A stretch of 5,866 nucleotides of DNA from an uncultured Chlorobiota bacterium (GTDB taxonomy: Bacteria; Bacteroidota; Kapaibacteriia; OLB7). The notes under the pieces were generated by a model that saw nothing but the letters and a program-made list of their open reading frames with translations, had not been told where the DNA came from and searched no databases. The stretch is taken from positions 1 through 5,866 of the forward strand of contig CAMLOB010000282.1 in the NCBI GenBank assembly GCA_946481475.1, read 5' to 3'. Of the stretch, positions 1 through 5,866 are shown piece by piece (position 1 is the first letter of the stretch; every line of letters begins with the position of its first letter). Made by a program: the position numbers and the translations under genes.

Positions 1-550
1 GGGGGAGATGAAGCGAATCGGGAGCATAGCGTCCGGAAAAGTACTTCTTTCGGATCTCCGCCGGTATGGAGTCCAGACGGATCCGACGACCAGCCATCTC
101 CGCACCGTGGGGTATCGGTTCCATTCCAACTTCCGACTCAAGGGTCAGGATCATCCGATGTGCAACGTGATTATTGTCTTCTTCAAGCGCATACAGCACC
201 ATCTTCTTCGGTCCGGTTTTTTCCGACCGGGAACCGGAGGTATCACCGATAACATCGAAGCCGACGAGATGCCGGAACAGACTGTCGGACAGAGTTCTGC
301 TCAGGAAGACCGTCTGACCTGTGGAATCGAATATCCGCACAACCCTGATTTCGTTCGTATCCATCAACCGTGGCCACTCGGCCTGGATACGAGAGAGAGT
401 TCCGACCTGTGAGTATAGGGGCAGAGAAAGGAGAAAGAACGGACAGAACAAGGTAAAAAAACGGTTCCCCGTATTTATCCGGAGAACAGAGCGGACGGAT
501 CTTCGGAAAAGATTTGCCGCGAGTGAAAACGACCGACTTTCCGGCTTCAT
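1..550 (-). CDS. Exported protein of unknown function, N-terminal part (cut by left window edge)
   Basis: The minus strand is open from the ATG at 550 down to position 1 (183 complete codons, no stop), so the gene is 3'-truncated by the window. The product starts MKPESRSF, has a long basic N-region with several Arg residues (about residues 6-30), then a hydrophobic stretch FFTLFCPFFLLSLPLYS (31-47) and a likely signal-peptidase site after LYSQ (about 48). The mature part (VGTLSRIQAEW..., then MDTNEIRVVRIFDSTGQ at 63-79) looks like ordinary soluble protein, with alternating hydrophobic residues suggesting beta strands near 67-83. I recognise no family or catalytic motif. ATG 550 is the first start after an in-frame TGA about 24 bases upstream; the ribosome-binding site is weak (GGAAA at 554-558). 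It lies in the same direction as, and 201 bp downstream of, the M23 peptidase gene. Its base composition is visibly less GC-rich than that of the neighbours. Reality of the gene: fairly sure. Function: unknown. Confidence 0.78.
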   Translation of the reverse strand, partial: MKPESRSFSLAANLFRRSVRSVLRINTGNRFFTLFCPFFLLSLPLYSQVGTLSRIQAEWPRLMDTNEIRVVRIFDSTGQTVFLSRTLSDSLFRHLVGFDVIGDTSGSRSEKTGPKKMVLYALEEDNNHVAHRMILTLESEVGMEPIPHGAEMAGRRIRLDSIPAEIRKKYFSGRYAPDSLHLP

Positions 551-628
551 GAGTTTCCGTATAGCGGTGGCGGTTCAGATGTGATGGGGGTGCATAGTGA
601 TTCAAGCAATACTCCGTGTGAGGGAAGA

Positions 629-664
629 ACCACGAAAACACAAAGAGCACAAAGAATCACCAAG
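629..664. repeat. Tandem array of four degenerate 9-base units
   Basis: On the plus strand the units are ACCACGAAA (629-637), ACACAAAGA (638-646), GCACAAAGA (647-655) and ATCACCAAG (656-664). The two central units differ at one base; the outer ones keep the CAC...AAG/AAA pattern. The array lies between two minus-strand genes and outside both coding frames. From memory, arrays of this CACAAAGA type occur scattered in intergenic regions of various environmental bacteria, but I cannot check that here. The role is unknown; it would be transcribed in the leader of the gene starting at 550 if that gene's promoter lies upstream. Confidence 0.6.
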
Positions 665-700
665 GGACATTCTCCTTCTCTCATAATTCCACGTGCCGGC

Positions 701-728
701 TCTATAGATTGATCAATGATAACGTCAC
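701..728 (-). promoter_or_regulatory. Weak sigma70-like promoter candidate for the gene starting at 550
   Basis: Read on the minus strand, GTGACG (728-723; 4 of 6 matches to TTGACA) is followed after 16 bases by TATAGA (706-701; 4 of 6 to TATAAT). The spacer contains a perfect 10-base palindrome ATTGATCAAT (708-717), which abuts a second palindrome TCTATAGA (701-708); either could be a binding site for a dimeric regulator. It would leave a leader of about 145 bases containing the 9-base repeat array. Bacteroidota-type promoters (TTG...TAnnTTTG) are not evident here, so this is only a candidate. Confidence 0.22.
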
Positions 729-751
729 AGGGAGCTTCGGGGCAACTCCCT
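729..751 (-). terminator. Hairpin directly after the M23 peptidase stop codon
   Basis: AGGGAG (729-734) pairs with CTCCCT (746-751), and the inner TT/AA pairs extend it past a one-base bulge, giving an 8-bp stem with a six-base loop. It begins immediately downstream of the TGA (754-752) of the M23 gene. No run of U follows on the minus strand, so it is not a classic intrinsic terminator; it could be a 3'-end stabilising hairpin or a weak terminator. Confidence 0.35.
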
Positions 752-2386
752 TCAATCCTTCCTCACCCGCGTCTCCACCAGCACGCGGCTCAGGGCGTCG
801 ATCCCTTCGGCGCGGATGCGCAGGTCGAGTTCGAAGACCTTTCCGTCAAGCTCGCGGATTCGTGCGGCGAAGGCTTTCCTGTTTCTGACTTGCAGATGAA
901 TACTCCAGGCGGTTTCGGAGATGCGGGTCACGCGCGGCGGGGCGATGCCGTAACGGGAGAGCTCCGGACAGGTGACGATCAGGTTCTCGACGCCAACCCC
1001 TTCCAGATCGTCATCTTCCGAGGTGATCCGCAGACGTATCGGGGCCAGTTCCGTGGAGGGGAGTCGTCCGGCGAGATTCCAGACGAACTCGTAGCCGCCG
1101 ATGTGCCACTCCGAACGCAGGGTCATCTCCTCCTCTCCCCCCGTTTCTTTTCCCGAGGGAGAAGGCCACGCGAAATCCGTTTCTCCTCTTTCTTCGGTCA
1201 CCGCATCGACCTTCTCCCCGGCCTCGCCTCCCTCTGCAATCGGAGTCGGTTCTCCGGCGGTCGGTGCCGGCGGGGCCGCAGGCTCGCGGGGGATGGCCCG
1301 GAGATCGGGGGCCGGAACCGGCATCCCGGCAAAGATCCCCTCCATCGCCGCAAGCGTCGCGCTGTCCGGTTCCTCGGCCACAAGGAGCATGTAGCGTTCC
1401 CCTCCATTGGTCAATCTCGCCTTGCCGGCGCTCCCCCCCACGCGATACTTCGTGACGTAGGTGTAGGGGAAGGGAGAATCCAGAATCGAGTCGAGCGTCG
1501 GTCCCTTCACCTCCCGCTCGGAAGGCTCGACGGCGATCGGAAGTCCGGAGGCGTCGAAGCTGACCCGCCACGACAGATCCTCCGGCGAGGCCGAACGCTT
1601 CAGCAGCCAGGGATAGCGGGCCAGAAGATCAAGCCGGGAGGTGCGGGGAATCAGCACCGAATAGAAGAAGGGATGTTCCTCGGCGATGAACTGCCGGATG
1701 GAGAGATTCGGTTCCTCACGCAGCCGCTCGTAGAGTCGGGCCACGTTCAGTCCGGCCATATTCATCCCGTTGAAGTAGTAGTGCCGGTTGTTCCCGTCGC
1801 CGTACTGGTCGTCGTACCACCGCTGGAAATTCCTGTTCACGACCATCGCGATCTCGAAGTGGAGATGGGCCCGCGCCCGGTTGATCCCCGCGCCGGTATA
1901 GCCGAGCCTGCCGAGCGGAGTCCCCTTCGCCACCGTCACTCCCGAATCGACCCAGGTCTCGTTCAGGTGGGCATAGAGACCGTAGAAGGGAGATCCGTCC
2001 CAGACATACCGCACCACGATATACTTCCCGTAGTTGGAATGTCCGGCAACGGCATTCACGTGAACAACCACCCCGTCATCGATCGCCACCACCGAATCGA
2101 GCGGAACGCCCCGTCCGTCACGCATCGTCGGGGCAATATCGACCCCTTCGTGAAAGCGGGTGTAGACGACCCCGGCCCTGGTATTCCGGGCATTCCGGGA
2201 GAAGCCGTACATCCCCCCTTTCCACGCATCGGCTCCGGAACGGGCGGTCTGCATGTAGAACTCTTCCGGATGTTCGTAGAGATTCCCGTTCGGCGTGGGA
2301 AGAATGATGTCAAGCTGCGCCGCGGCGGAACCGTGTACGAGGAAGAGCGAAATCAGCGGAAGGAAATATCGGGCGAATCGGCGCAT
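752..2386 (-). CDS. Exported M23-family metallopeptidase with long C-terminal extension
   Basis: A 544-residue protein. M23 (LytM/lysostaphin-like) enzymes are zinc endopeptidases that cut peptide cross-links in peptidoglycan. A signal peptide covers residues 1-24 (MRRFARYFLPLISLFLVHGSAAAQ), so the enzyme should be periplasmic or secreted. The catalytic domain spans about residues 60-185: the zinc ligands H79 and D83 (HEGVD), H140 in YAHL, and the HLHFE motif with H174 and H176 are all present, so it looks active. Residues 185-355 match no family I know; about 358-418 form an Ala/Pro/Glu-rich, probably disordered linker; about 418-544 form a beta-rich terminal domain. No LysM or SH3 wall-binding domain was seen. 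The frame is open up to an ATG at 2548, but I chose 2386 because it has a strong AAGGGGG ribosome-binding site and begins exactly with the signal peptide; the extra 54 upstream residues are charged and unlikely. It is transcribed divergently from the large T9SS cargo gene. Confidence 0.93.
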   Translation of the reverse strand: MRRFARYFLPLISLFLVHGSAAAQLDIILPTPNGNLYEHPEEFYMQTARSGADAWKGGMYGFSRNARNTRAGVVYTRFHEGVDIAPTMRDGRGVPLDSVVAIDDGVVVHVNAVAGHSNYGKYIVVRYVWDGSPFYGLYAHLNETWVDSGVTVAKGTPLGRLGYTGAGINRARAHLHFEIAMVVNRNFQRWYDDQYGDGNNRHYYFNGMNMAGLNVARLYERLREEPNLSIRQFIAEEHPFFYSVLIPRTSRLDLLARYPWLLKRSASPEDLSWRVSFDASGLPIAVEPSEREVKGPTLDSILDSPFPYTYVTKYRVGGSAGKARLTNGGERYMLLVAEEPDSATLAAMEGIFAGMPVPAPDLRAIPREPAAPPAPTAGEPTPIAEGGEAGEKVDAVTEERGETDFAWPSPSGKETGGEEEMTLRSEWHIGGYEFVWNLAGRLPSTELAPIRLRITSEDDDLEGVGVENLIVTCPELSRYGIAPPRVTRISETAWSIHLQVRNRKAFAARIRELDGKVFELDLRIRAEGIDALSRVLVETRVRKD

Positions 2387-2388
2387 GG

Positions 2389-2395
2389 CCCCCTT
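2389..2395 (-). promoter_or_regulatory. Ribosome-binding site fixing the M23 gene start
   Basis: AAGGGGG on the minus strand (2395-2389) lies two bases before ATG 2386, counted from its last G (about five from the core AAGGG). It is the best Shine-Dalgarno match in the region and supports 2386 over the upstream in-frame ATG at 2548. Confidence 0.7.
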
Positions 2396-2638
2396 GTTGT
2401 GTTCACAGATAACGGCGGAATATAAGGATTTCGATTCGCGAACCGGCCTCGGGAGACACCTCTCCTTTCCCCTTTTTCTCAACTCCGCCGGATTTTCCCT
2501 CCTCCCTCTTTTCACAACGTTTTTCGGCGATTTCAGCTTCCCGCGCATTTCTCAACAATTCTTTTAAGCCCCCTTTAAGTCGGTCGATTAGCATGATAAA
2601 CAACGATTACGGACCACGCCCGGGTTCCATCAAACGGC
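2396..2638. other. Divergent intergenic region, purine-rich on the minus strand
   Basis: This stretch separates the divergent starts of the M23 peptidase and the T9SS cargo gene. From about 2450 to 2515 the minus strand is almost all A/G (runs such as AAAGAGGGAGGAGGGAAAA), which would make an unstructured, purine-rich M23 leader. AT-rich patches lie at 2419-2424 (TATATT on the minus strand, about 33 bases before the M23 start, a possible -10 without a recognisable -35) and at 2574-2600 (TTTAAG, then GATAAA after 15 bases, on the plus strand). Neither is convincing as a promoter. A direct repeat CTTTTAAG/CCTTTAAG sits at about 2561-2579. A 66-codon minus-strand frame (2603-2403) crosses the region but shows no protein-like features. 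Confidence 0.5.
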
Positions 2639-2653
2639 AGGGAGCGAACCATG
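2639..2653 (+). promoter_or_regulatory. Alternative upstream ribosome-binding site and start for the T9SS cargo gene
   Basis: AGGGAG (2639-2644) precedes an ATG at 2651 by six bases and is in the same frame as the preferred start at 2729. Starting here would add 26 very hydrophilic residues (MRDKRQETDRQ...), rich in Asp, Lys, His and Asn, before the signal peptide. The frame opens only just upstream, after a TAA at 2597, with no other usable start codon. It may be a genuine second initiation site or a remnant. Confidence 0.4.
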
Positions 2654-2714
2654 AGAGACAAACGACAGGAAACCGATCGACAAAAACCGAAGGATCATTC
2701 ACATCATAACAATC

Positions 2715-2731
2715 AGGGAGCAGAGATCATG
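2715..2731 (+). promoter_or_regulatory. Preferred ribosome-binding site and start of the T9SS cargo gene
   Basis: AGGGAG (2715-2720) lies eight bases before ATG 2729. This start gives a normal-length signal peptide, with about 14 mostly polar or basic residues before the hydrophobic core, and is preferred for that reason. The flanking bases (CAGGGAGC...ATGAGA) are the same as those around the alternative start at 2651. Confidence 0.6.
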
Positions 2732-5700
2732 AGAACACCACGAACGGAATACTTTCCACGACACATCGGCTGGGGCATTGCCTTGCTCCTGGCGATTATC
2801 TGTACCGGATCGGCCGATCTGCATGCGCAGCTCGGCGGCCCGTGCGATTCAATCGGCATCACGGCCAACTATCGGGGTCCGGGCTGCTGCTGGGATTTTG
2901 TGCTGAGCAACAACCAGACCTTCCAGTTCTTCAACAGCATCACGGCCACGGTGTTGTCCCCCACCGGAAGCGTCGTCAGCGCATCGGGGGGATTTCCGGC
3001 GACGACCGGACCGATCACCGCGAACTGGGCTTTTCCGAACAACATCCAGAAGGGGAACACGACGATCAGCGGATGCTTCAAGTCATCCACCGGGGTTATC
3101 ACGCTTCTGTTTGAATGGAAGTTTCAGGGGCAGACGATCTGTCGCGACACGGTAGTGGTCGATTGTCCGAGCGGACCGACCGACGACACGTGCAGCACCG
3201 ACAGTCTTCGCATCAGCACCGGATGGGATCCCTATGCGAACGGACTCCACAGCATCGGCGACTACACCACGTTCTGGCAGGTCGTCGGCGATCCTTCCCC
3301 CTCTACAACCGAACCCCGACCGGCATCGGTCATCGCCAAGCATTCGGCCTGGAGCGGTCCGCTCGGCACCAGCCGCTGGATCAGTTCCTACCCGACGGCG
3401 AATAACGACACGAACGGCACCTATATCTTCCAGACATGTTTCTGCGTGAAGGAAGGAGCCCGGAACGTGCGGCTCGTCTTTGATATTCTCGCCGACGACC
3501 GTGCCCGCGTCTACGTCAACGGAACGCAAGTGGGCGGCACGCCTCTGAGCTGGGCATTCCTGAGTCCGGCAAACCACGTCGACACGAACATCACGAAACT
3601 GATCCGACCGGGACGGAACTGCATCCGGGTGGAAGTGGACAACACGAACAGCGTGGCGATGGGACTGGATCTTGACGGATACATCACCGCCGACGGAATC
3701 GGACTGGAGCGTTCGGTCTGCTGCGATCCTGAGGGTATTCTGACCGGCGCGAAATTCTGGGACAAGAACTGCAACGGCAAGCGAGACGCCGGAGAGCCGG
3801 GTCTGCCCGGATGGACGATCATCCTGAGCAACGGCGACACGGCCGTCACCGACGCACTCGGCAACTACTACTTCACCGGACTTGCACCCGGTCCCTACTT
3901 CGTTCAGGAAATCAACCAGGCCGGATGGACGCAAAGCTATCCGACCGCTCCGGGTCTGCACAACGTGATGCTGCAGCCGGGACAGGTAATCGCGAACCTT
4001 GACTTCGGCAATTGCAGGAAGGATCCGCCGCAGGGATGCATCGAGTACCGTCCGGACACGACCTTCTGCGAGCGGGAGCCGGGGACGACGTCGAATCTCT
4101 ATATTCACAAGTTCCACATGAGCAGCCTGCTTCCGTGTCAGTTCAGTCAGGTCGCATCGGTCAGCGTCCTCTCGCCGGCGGGTGTCGGGGTCTCCCCCTC
4201 CAGCTTCCCGGTATCGGGAACATGGTCGGGTCAGTCGATCACGATCAACGGACCGGGGGCGGTTCCGGGAGCGGTTGTCGTCATGCAGATAAAAGTCTGC
4301 TGCGTCTTCATCGATCCGGCCGGACAGGTGGGGGATACGCTCGACTGTTGTTACGACACGATCCGGGTCGTGCTGCCGGAGTGCCCGGGCGAGCCGGGAT
4401 GCCGCGATTGCTGCAAGGAGTTCCCGAAGGAGTTCTTCAAGCTCTCGCAGTGGACATCATCAAGCGGTTTCGCTTCGGTTAACGGATACGTCCAGGCCGG
4501 TTCATCGCCGATCTGCACGGTCTCGGCAACACTGGTGGACGTTCGCGTCAACGGACAGCCGGTCTTCGGACAGTTCATGCCGACCAACTGGCTGAGCACA
4601 TCGGCCGGAACGATTCCCTACATGCACGAGGTGGTCTGGACCGGAGTGGACGTCAGCGCGGGACCGACACCGTTCCGTCTGCGACTGCAGTTCCCCGGCA
4701 TGGCCTGGAACGCCTTCACCGACCGGGTGGAGTACTGCATCCGATTCCGCTTTACCGACAAGAACTGCGTCACGTGCGACACGGTGATCTGCTTCCAGCA
4801 GCGGCGCATCCGGTGGATCTTCCCCGGCGGCGGCATCCTGACGCGGGGAGGGACGGAGCAGAAAGGTGCGACATCGCAGGGAAGCTCATCCCCGACACTC
4901 TCCGGCACGTTGACAGGTCCGGAAGCGGGAGAACTGAACGTGACTTTCCCGACACCGCCGGCCGAACTCGGTGAGATCCGCTACGTGGGACTGGAGATCC
5001 ATCCGGCCGAGGAGTTCGTGGAGATCACCGGGGCAACGAGCGCCGACCACAACTACACCGTCCGTGACTTCGGTGTGATCTCCGAACCGTTCGACGAGGA
5101 ACCGGGAACTTCGACAAGCGTTGCGCTCAGCTACTTCGGTCTGAACAACCGGGCGCAACTCGACCACTGGGTCACCGTCCGCTTCGTGCTGCCCGGGTCA
5201 CCGCTGGACACGCTGGAGGAGACCGGACGGATCACGTTCTACCGGGCGAACCTGATCGGGGGCGACGAGCTGGAACAGGAACGACAGAACGAGGAGACGA
5301 AGACCTACGCTCTCTATCTGCACAACAGAAACGGCTCGGACGAACCGATCCACCGGCTGACGTTGCGTACGGAAGAGGGAGTGAAGATTCTGGCGGTGGG
5401 TCCGGGACCGATCGACGACCTGGCGGTGATCGGCTTCAACTCGGACGTCTCGAACGAACAGGATGCTGCGGCCTTCGATCTGGGAGAAGGAACGGCGACT
5501 CTGACATCGGAGGGGACGCTCGGTCCGATCTACATCACACTTGCCGGGGCAACCGGTTCCACCGATCTGGAGTTCACGACGCTGAACGACCGGGGGAACG
5601 TGATCTCCGAGGGGACGCTTACGCTGACGGACAACCCGTCGAGCGTCCACGACGGAAGCTCGGTCGGAACGGCGGGAGGAGTTCTCCTTCAGGAAGCCTT

Positions 5701-5866
5701 CCCGAACCCGGCCGCACAGAGCGCCGTAATCCGCTTTGCGCTTCCCCGTGCAGAGCAGCACGTCACGCTGTCGCTGATCGACGCGGCGGGACGAGAGGTG
5801 ATCCGCCTGCTTGACGCCGCTTCGTTACGGAGCGGGGATCATCTCCTCCATCTCGACGCAACCGGT
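2729..5866 (+). CDS. Large modular Cys-rich secreted protein with T9SS type-A sorting domain (3' end outside window)
   Basis: The frame is open for 1046 codons to the window edge, with no stop. Residues 1-33 are a signal peptide (core IGWGIALLLAIICTG, cleavage after LHA). Modules, in order: Cys-rich beta module I (39-146; Cys 39, 53, 54, 116, 138, 146); a galactose-binding/PA14-like jelly roll (about 155-330; GTYIFQTCF near 230 and ADDRARVYVNG at 255-265); an SdrD-B-like, CNA-B-type beta sandwich (336-428) with a calcium-loop-like DKNCNGKRDAGE (345-356) and TDALGNYYFTGLAPGPY; related Cys-rich modules II (437-552) and III (558-688); a cysteine-free beta region (about 690-980); and from about 985 the T9SS sorting domain, with EAFPNPA and IDAAGREV. 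Type-A sorting domains are about 75-80 residues and 62 are visible, so the gene should end within some 100 bases outside the window. Expected fate: Sec export, then T9SS translocation with removal of the sorting domain by the PorU sortase, and release or anchoring at the cell surface. The jelly-roll and SdrD-B folds suggest adhesion or carbohydrate binding; no enzymatic motif was seen. The ligand is unknown. Confidence 0.94.
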   Translation, partial: MRTPRTEYFPRHIGWGIALLLAIICTGSADLHAQLGGPCDSIGITANYRGPGCCWDFVLSNNQTFQFFNSITATVLSPTGSVVSASGGFPATTGPITANWAFPNNIQKGNTTISGCFKSSTGVITLLFEWKFQGQTICRDTVVVDCPSGPTDDTCSTDSLRISTGWDPYANGLHSIGDYTTFWQVVGDPSPSTTEPRPASVIAKHSAWSGPLGTSRWISSYPTANNDTNGTYIFQTCFCVKEGARNVRLVFDILADDRARVYVNGTQVGGTPLSWAFLSPANHVDTNITKLIRPGRNCIRVEVDNTNSVAMGLDLDGYITADGIGLERSVCCDPEGILTGAKFWDKNCNGKRDAGEPGLPGWTIILSNGDTAVTDALGNYYFTGLAPGPYFVQEINQAGWTQSYPTAPGLHNVMLQPGQVIANLDFGNCRKDPPQGCIEYRPDTTFCEREPGTTSNLYIHKFHMSSLLPCQFSQVASVSVLSPAGVGVSPSSFPVSGTWSGQSITINGPGAVPGAVVVMQIKVCCVFIDPAGQVGDTLDCCYDTIRVVLPECPGEPGCRDCCKEFPKEFFKLSQWTSSSGFASVNGYVQAGSSPICTVSATLVDVRVNGQPVFGQFMPTNWLSTSAGTIPYMHEVVWTGVDVSAGPTPFRLRLQFPGMAWNAFTDRVEYCIRFRFTDKNCVTCDTVICFQQRRIRWIFPGGGILTRGGTEQKGATSQGSSSPTLSGTLTGPEAGELNVTFPTPPAELGEIRYVGLEIHPAEEFVEITGATSADHNYTVRDFGVISEPFDEEPGTSTSVALSYFGLNNRAQLDHWVTVRFVLPGSPLDTLEETGRITFYRANLIGGDELEQERQNEETKTYALYLHNRNGSDEPIHRLTLRTEEGVKILAVGPGPIDDLAVIGFNSDVSNEQDAAAFDLGEGTATLTSEGTLGPIYITLAGATGSTDLEFTTLNDRGNVISEGTLTLTDNPSSVHDGSSVGTAGGVLLQEAFPNPAAQSAVIRFALPRAEQHVTLSLIDAAGREVIRLLDAASLRSGDHLLHLDATG
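5681..5866 (+). other. T9SS type-A C-terminal sorting domain (partial)
   Basis: This codes for residues about 985-1046 of the large protein. The pattern is the family's usual one: a Pro-Asn-Pro turn (EAFPNPA), a strand with paired hydrophobics (SAVIRFALP), a second strand (HVTLSLIDAAGREV), then LRSGDHLLHLDATG. The expected last segment, typically LPSGxYxYRL followed by a basic or hydrophobic end, lies beyond the window. Recognised by eye from the TIGR04183-type consensus; no profile search was run. Confidence 0.88.

Noticed and set aside
8..412. A 134-codon plus-strand frame at the left edge
   Set aside because: The opposite strand encodes a better protein with an export signal, running through the same bases to the window edge.
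716..2425. A 569-codon open frame on the plus strand covering the whole M23 gene
   Set aside because: It is antisense to a gene with a signal peptide and complete zinc-peptidase motifs; its translation is rich in Arg, Pro and Gly with no domain, as expected for the reverse of GC-rich coding DNA.
2435..2442. Palindrome TTCGCGAA
   Set aside because: An eight-base palindrome with no extension and no second copy nearby is expected by chance.
2451..2464. Small hairpin GGAGA-CACC-TCTCC followed by a T-rich stretch on the plus strand, resembling an intrinsic terminator
   Set aside because: No plus-strand gene ends upstream of it, the stem is only five base pairs, and the T-run is interrupted by C; it is probably chance within the purine-rich leader.
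2387..2548. Extension of the M23 protein to the upstream ATG at 2548
   Set aside because: It would bury the signal peptide behind 54 charged residues, and the best ribosome-binding site is directly before 2386.
2403..2603. A 66-codon minus-strand frame in the divergent region (MFIMLIDRLKGGLKEL...)
   Set aside because: Its Lys/Glu/Gly-rich content comes from the purine-rich leader; no clear ribosome-binding site was found and it resembles no known small protein. A small coiled peptide cannot be fully excluded.
3083..4117. A 344-codon open frame on the minus strand
   Set aside because: It is antisense to the T9SS cargo gene, whose plus-strand frame is continuous with recognisable domains here; the minus product is Arg/Val-rich without motifs.

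Overview
The window looks like a piece of a fairly GC-rich chromosome from the Bacteroidota/Chlorobi/Ignavibacteria ('FCB') side of the bacteria. The main reason is the right-hand gene: a long, multidomain secreted protein whose last visible segment reads as a type IX secretion system (T9SS) type-A sorting domain, a system essentially confined to that group. Exported proteins ending their signal peptides in ...SQ or ...AQ fit the same picture. A high-GC Ignavibacteria- or Kapabacteria-like lineage is my best guess, by inference only; there is no rRNA or marker gene to settle it.

Layout. Three protein genes, two of them cut by the window edges. (1) Positions 550 down to 1, minus strand: the N-terminal 183 residues of an unrecognised exported protein, running off the left edge. 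(2) Positions 551-751: a 201-bp gap holding a hairpin right after the neighbouring stop codon, adjacent palindromes with a weak promoter-like pair, and a small tandem array of four 9-base units. (3) Positions 2386 down to 752, minus strand: a complete gene for an exported M23-family (LytM/lysostaphin-like) metallopeptidase with a large, unassigned C-terminal extension. (4) Positions 2387-2728: the divergent intergenic region, purine-rich on the minus strand, without a convincing promoter. (5) Position 2729 to the right edge, plus strand: an open frame of 1046 codons with no stop, encoding a cysteine-rich modular surface or secreted protein with a signal peptide, three related Cys-rich beta modules, a galactose-binding/PA14-like jelly-roll segment, an SdrD-B-like segment, a cysteine-free beta region and the beginning of the T9SS sorting domain.

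How they may work together. All three products appear to be exported. The peptidase would act on peptidoglycan in the periplasm; the large protein would cross the outer membrane through T9SS and be released or anchored at the surface. The divergent arrangement does not by itself prove a shared function. No mobile element, CRISPR array, tRNA or rRNA was seen. The most unusual points are the modular build and lopsided cysteine distribution of the large protein, its two near-identical in-frame ribosome-binding-site/start pairs, and the 9-base intergenic tandem repeat.
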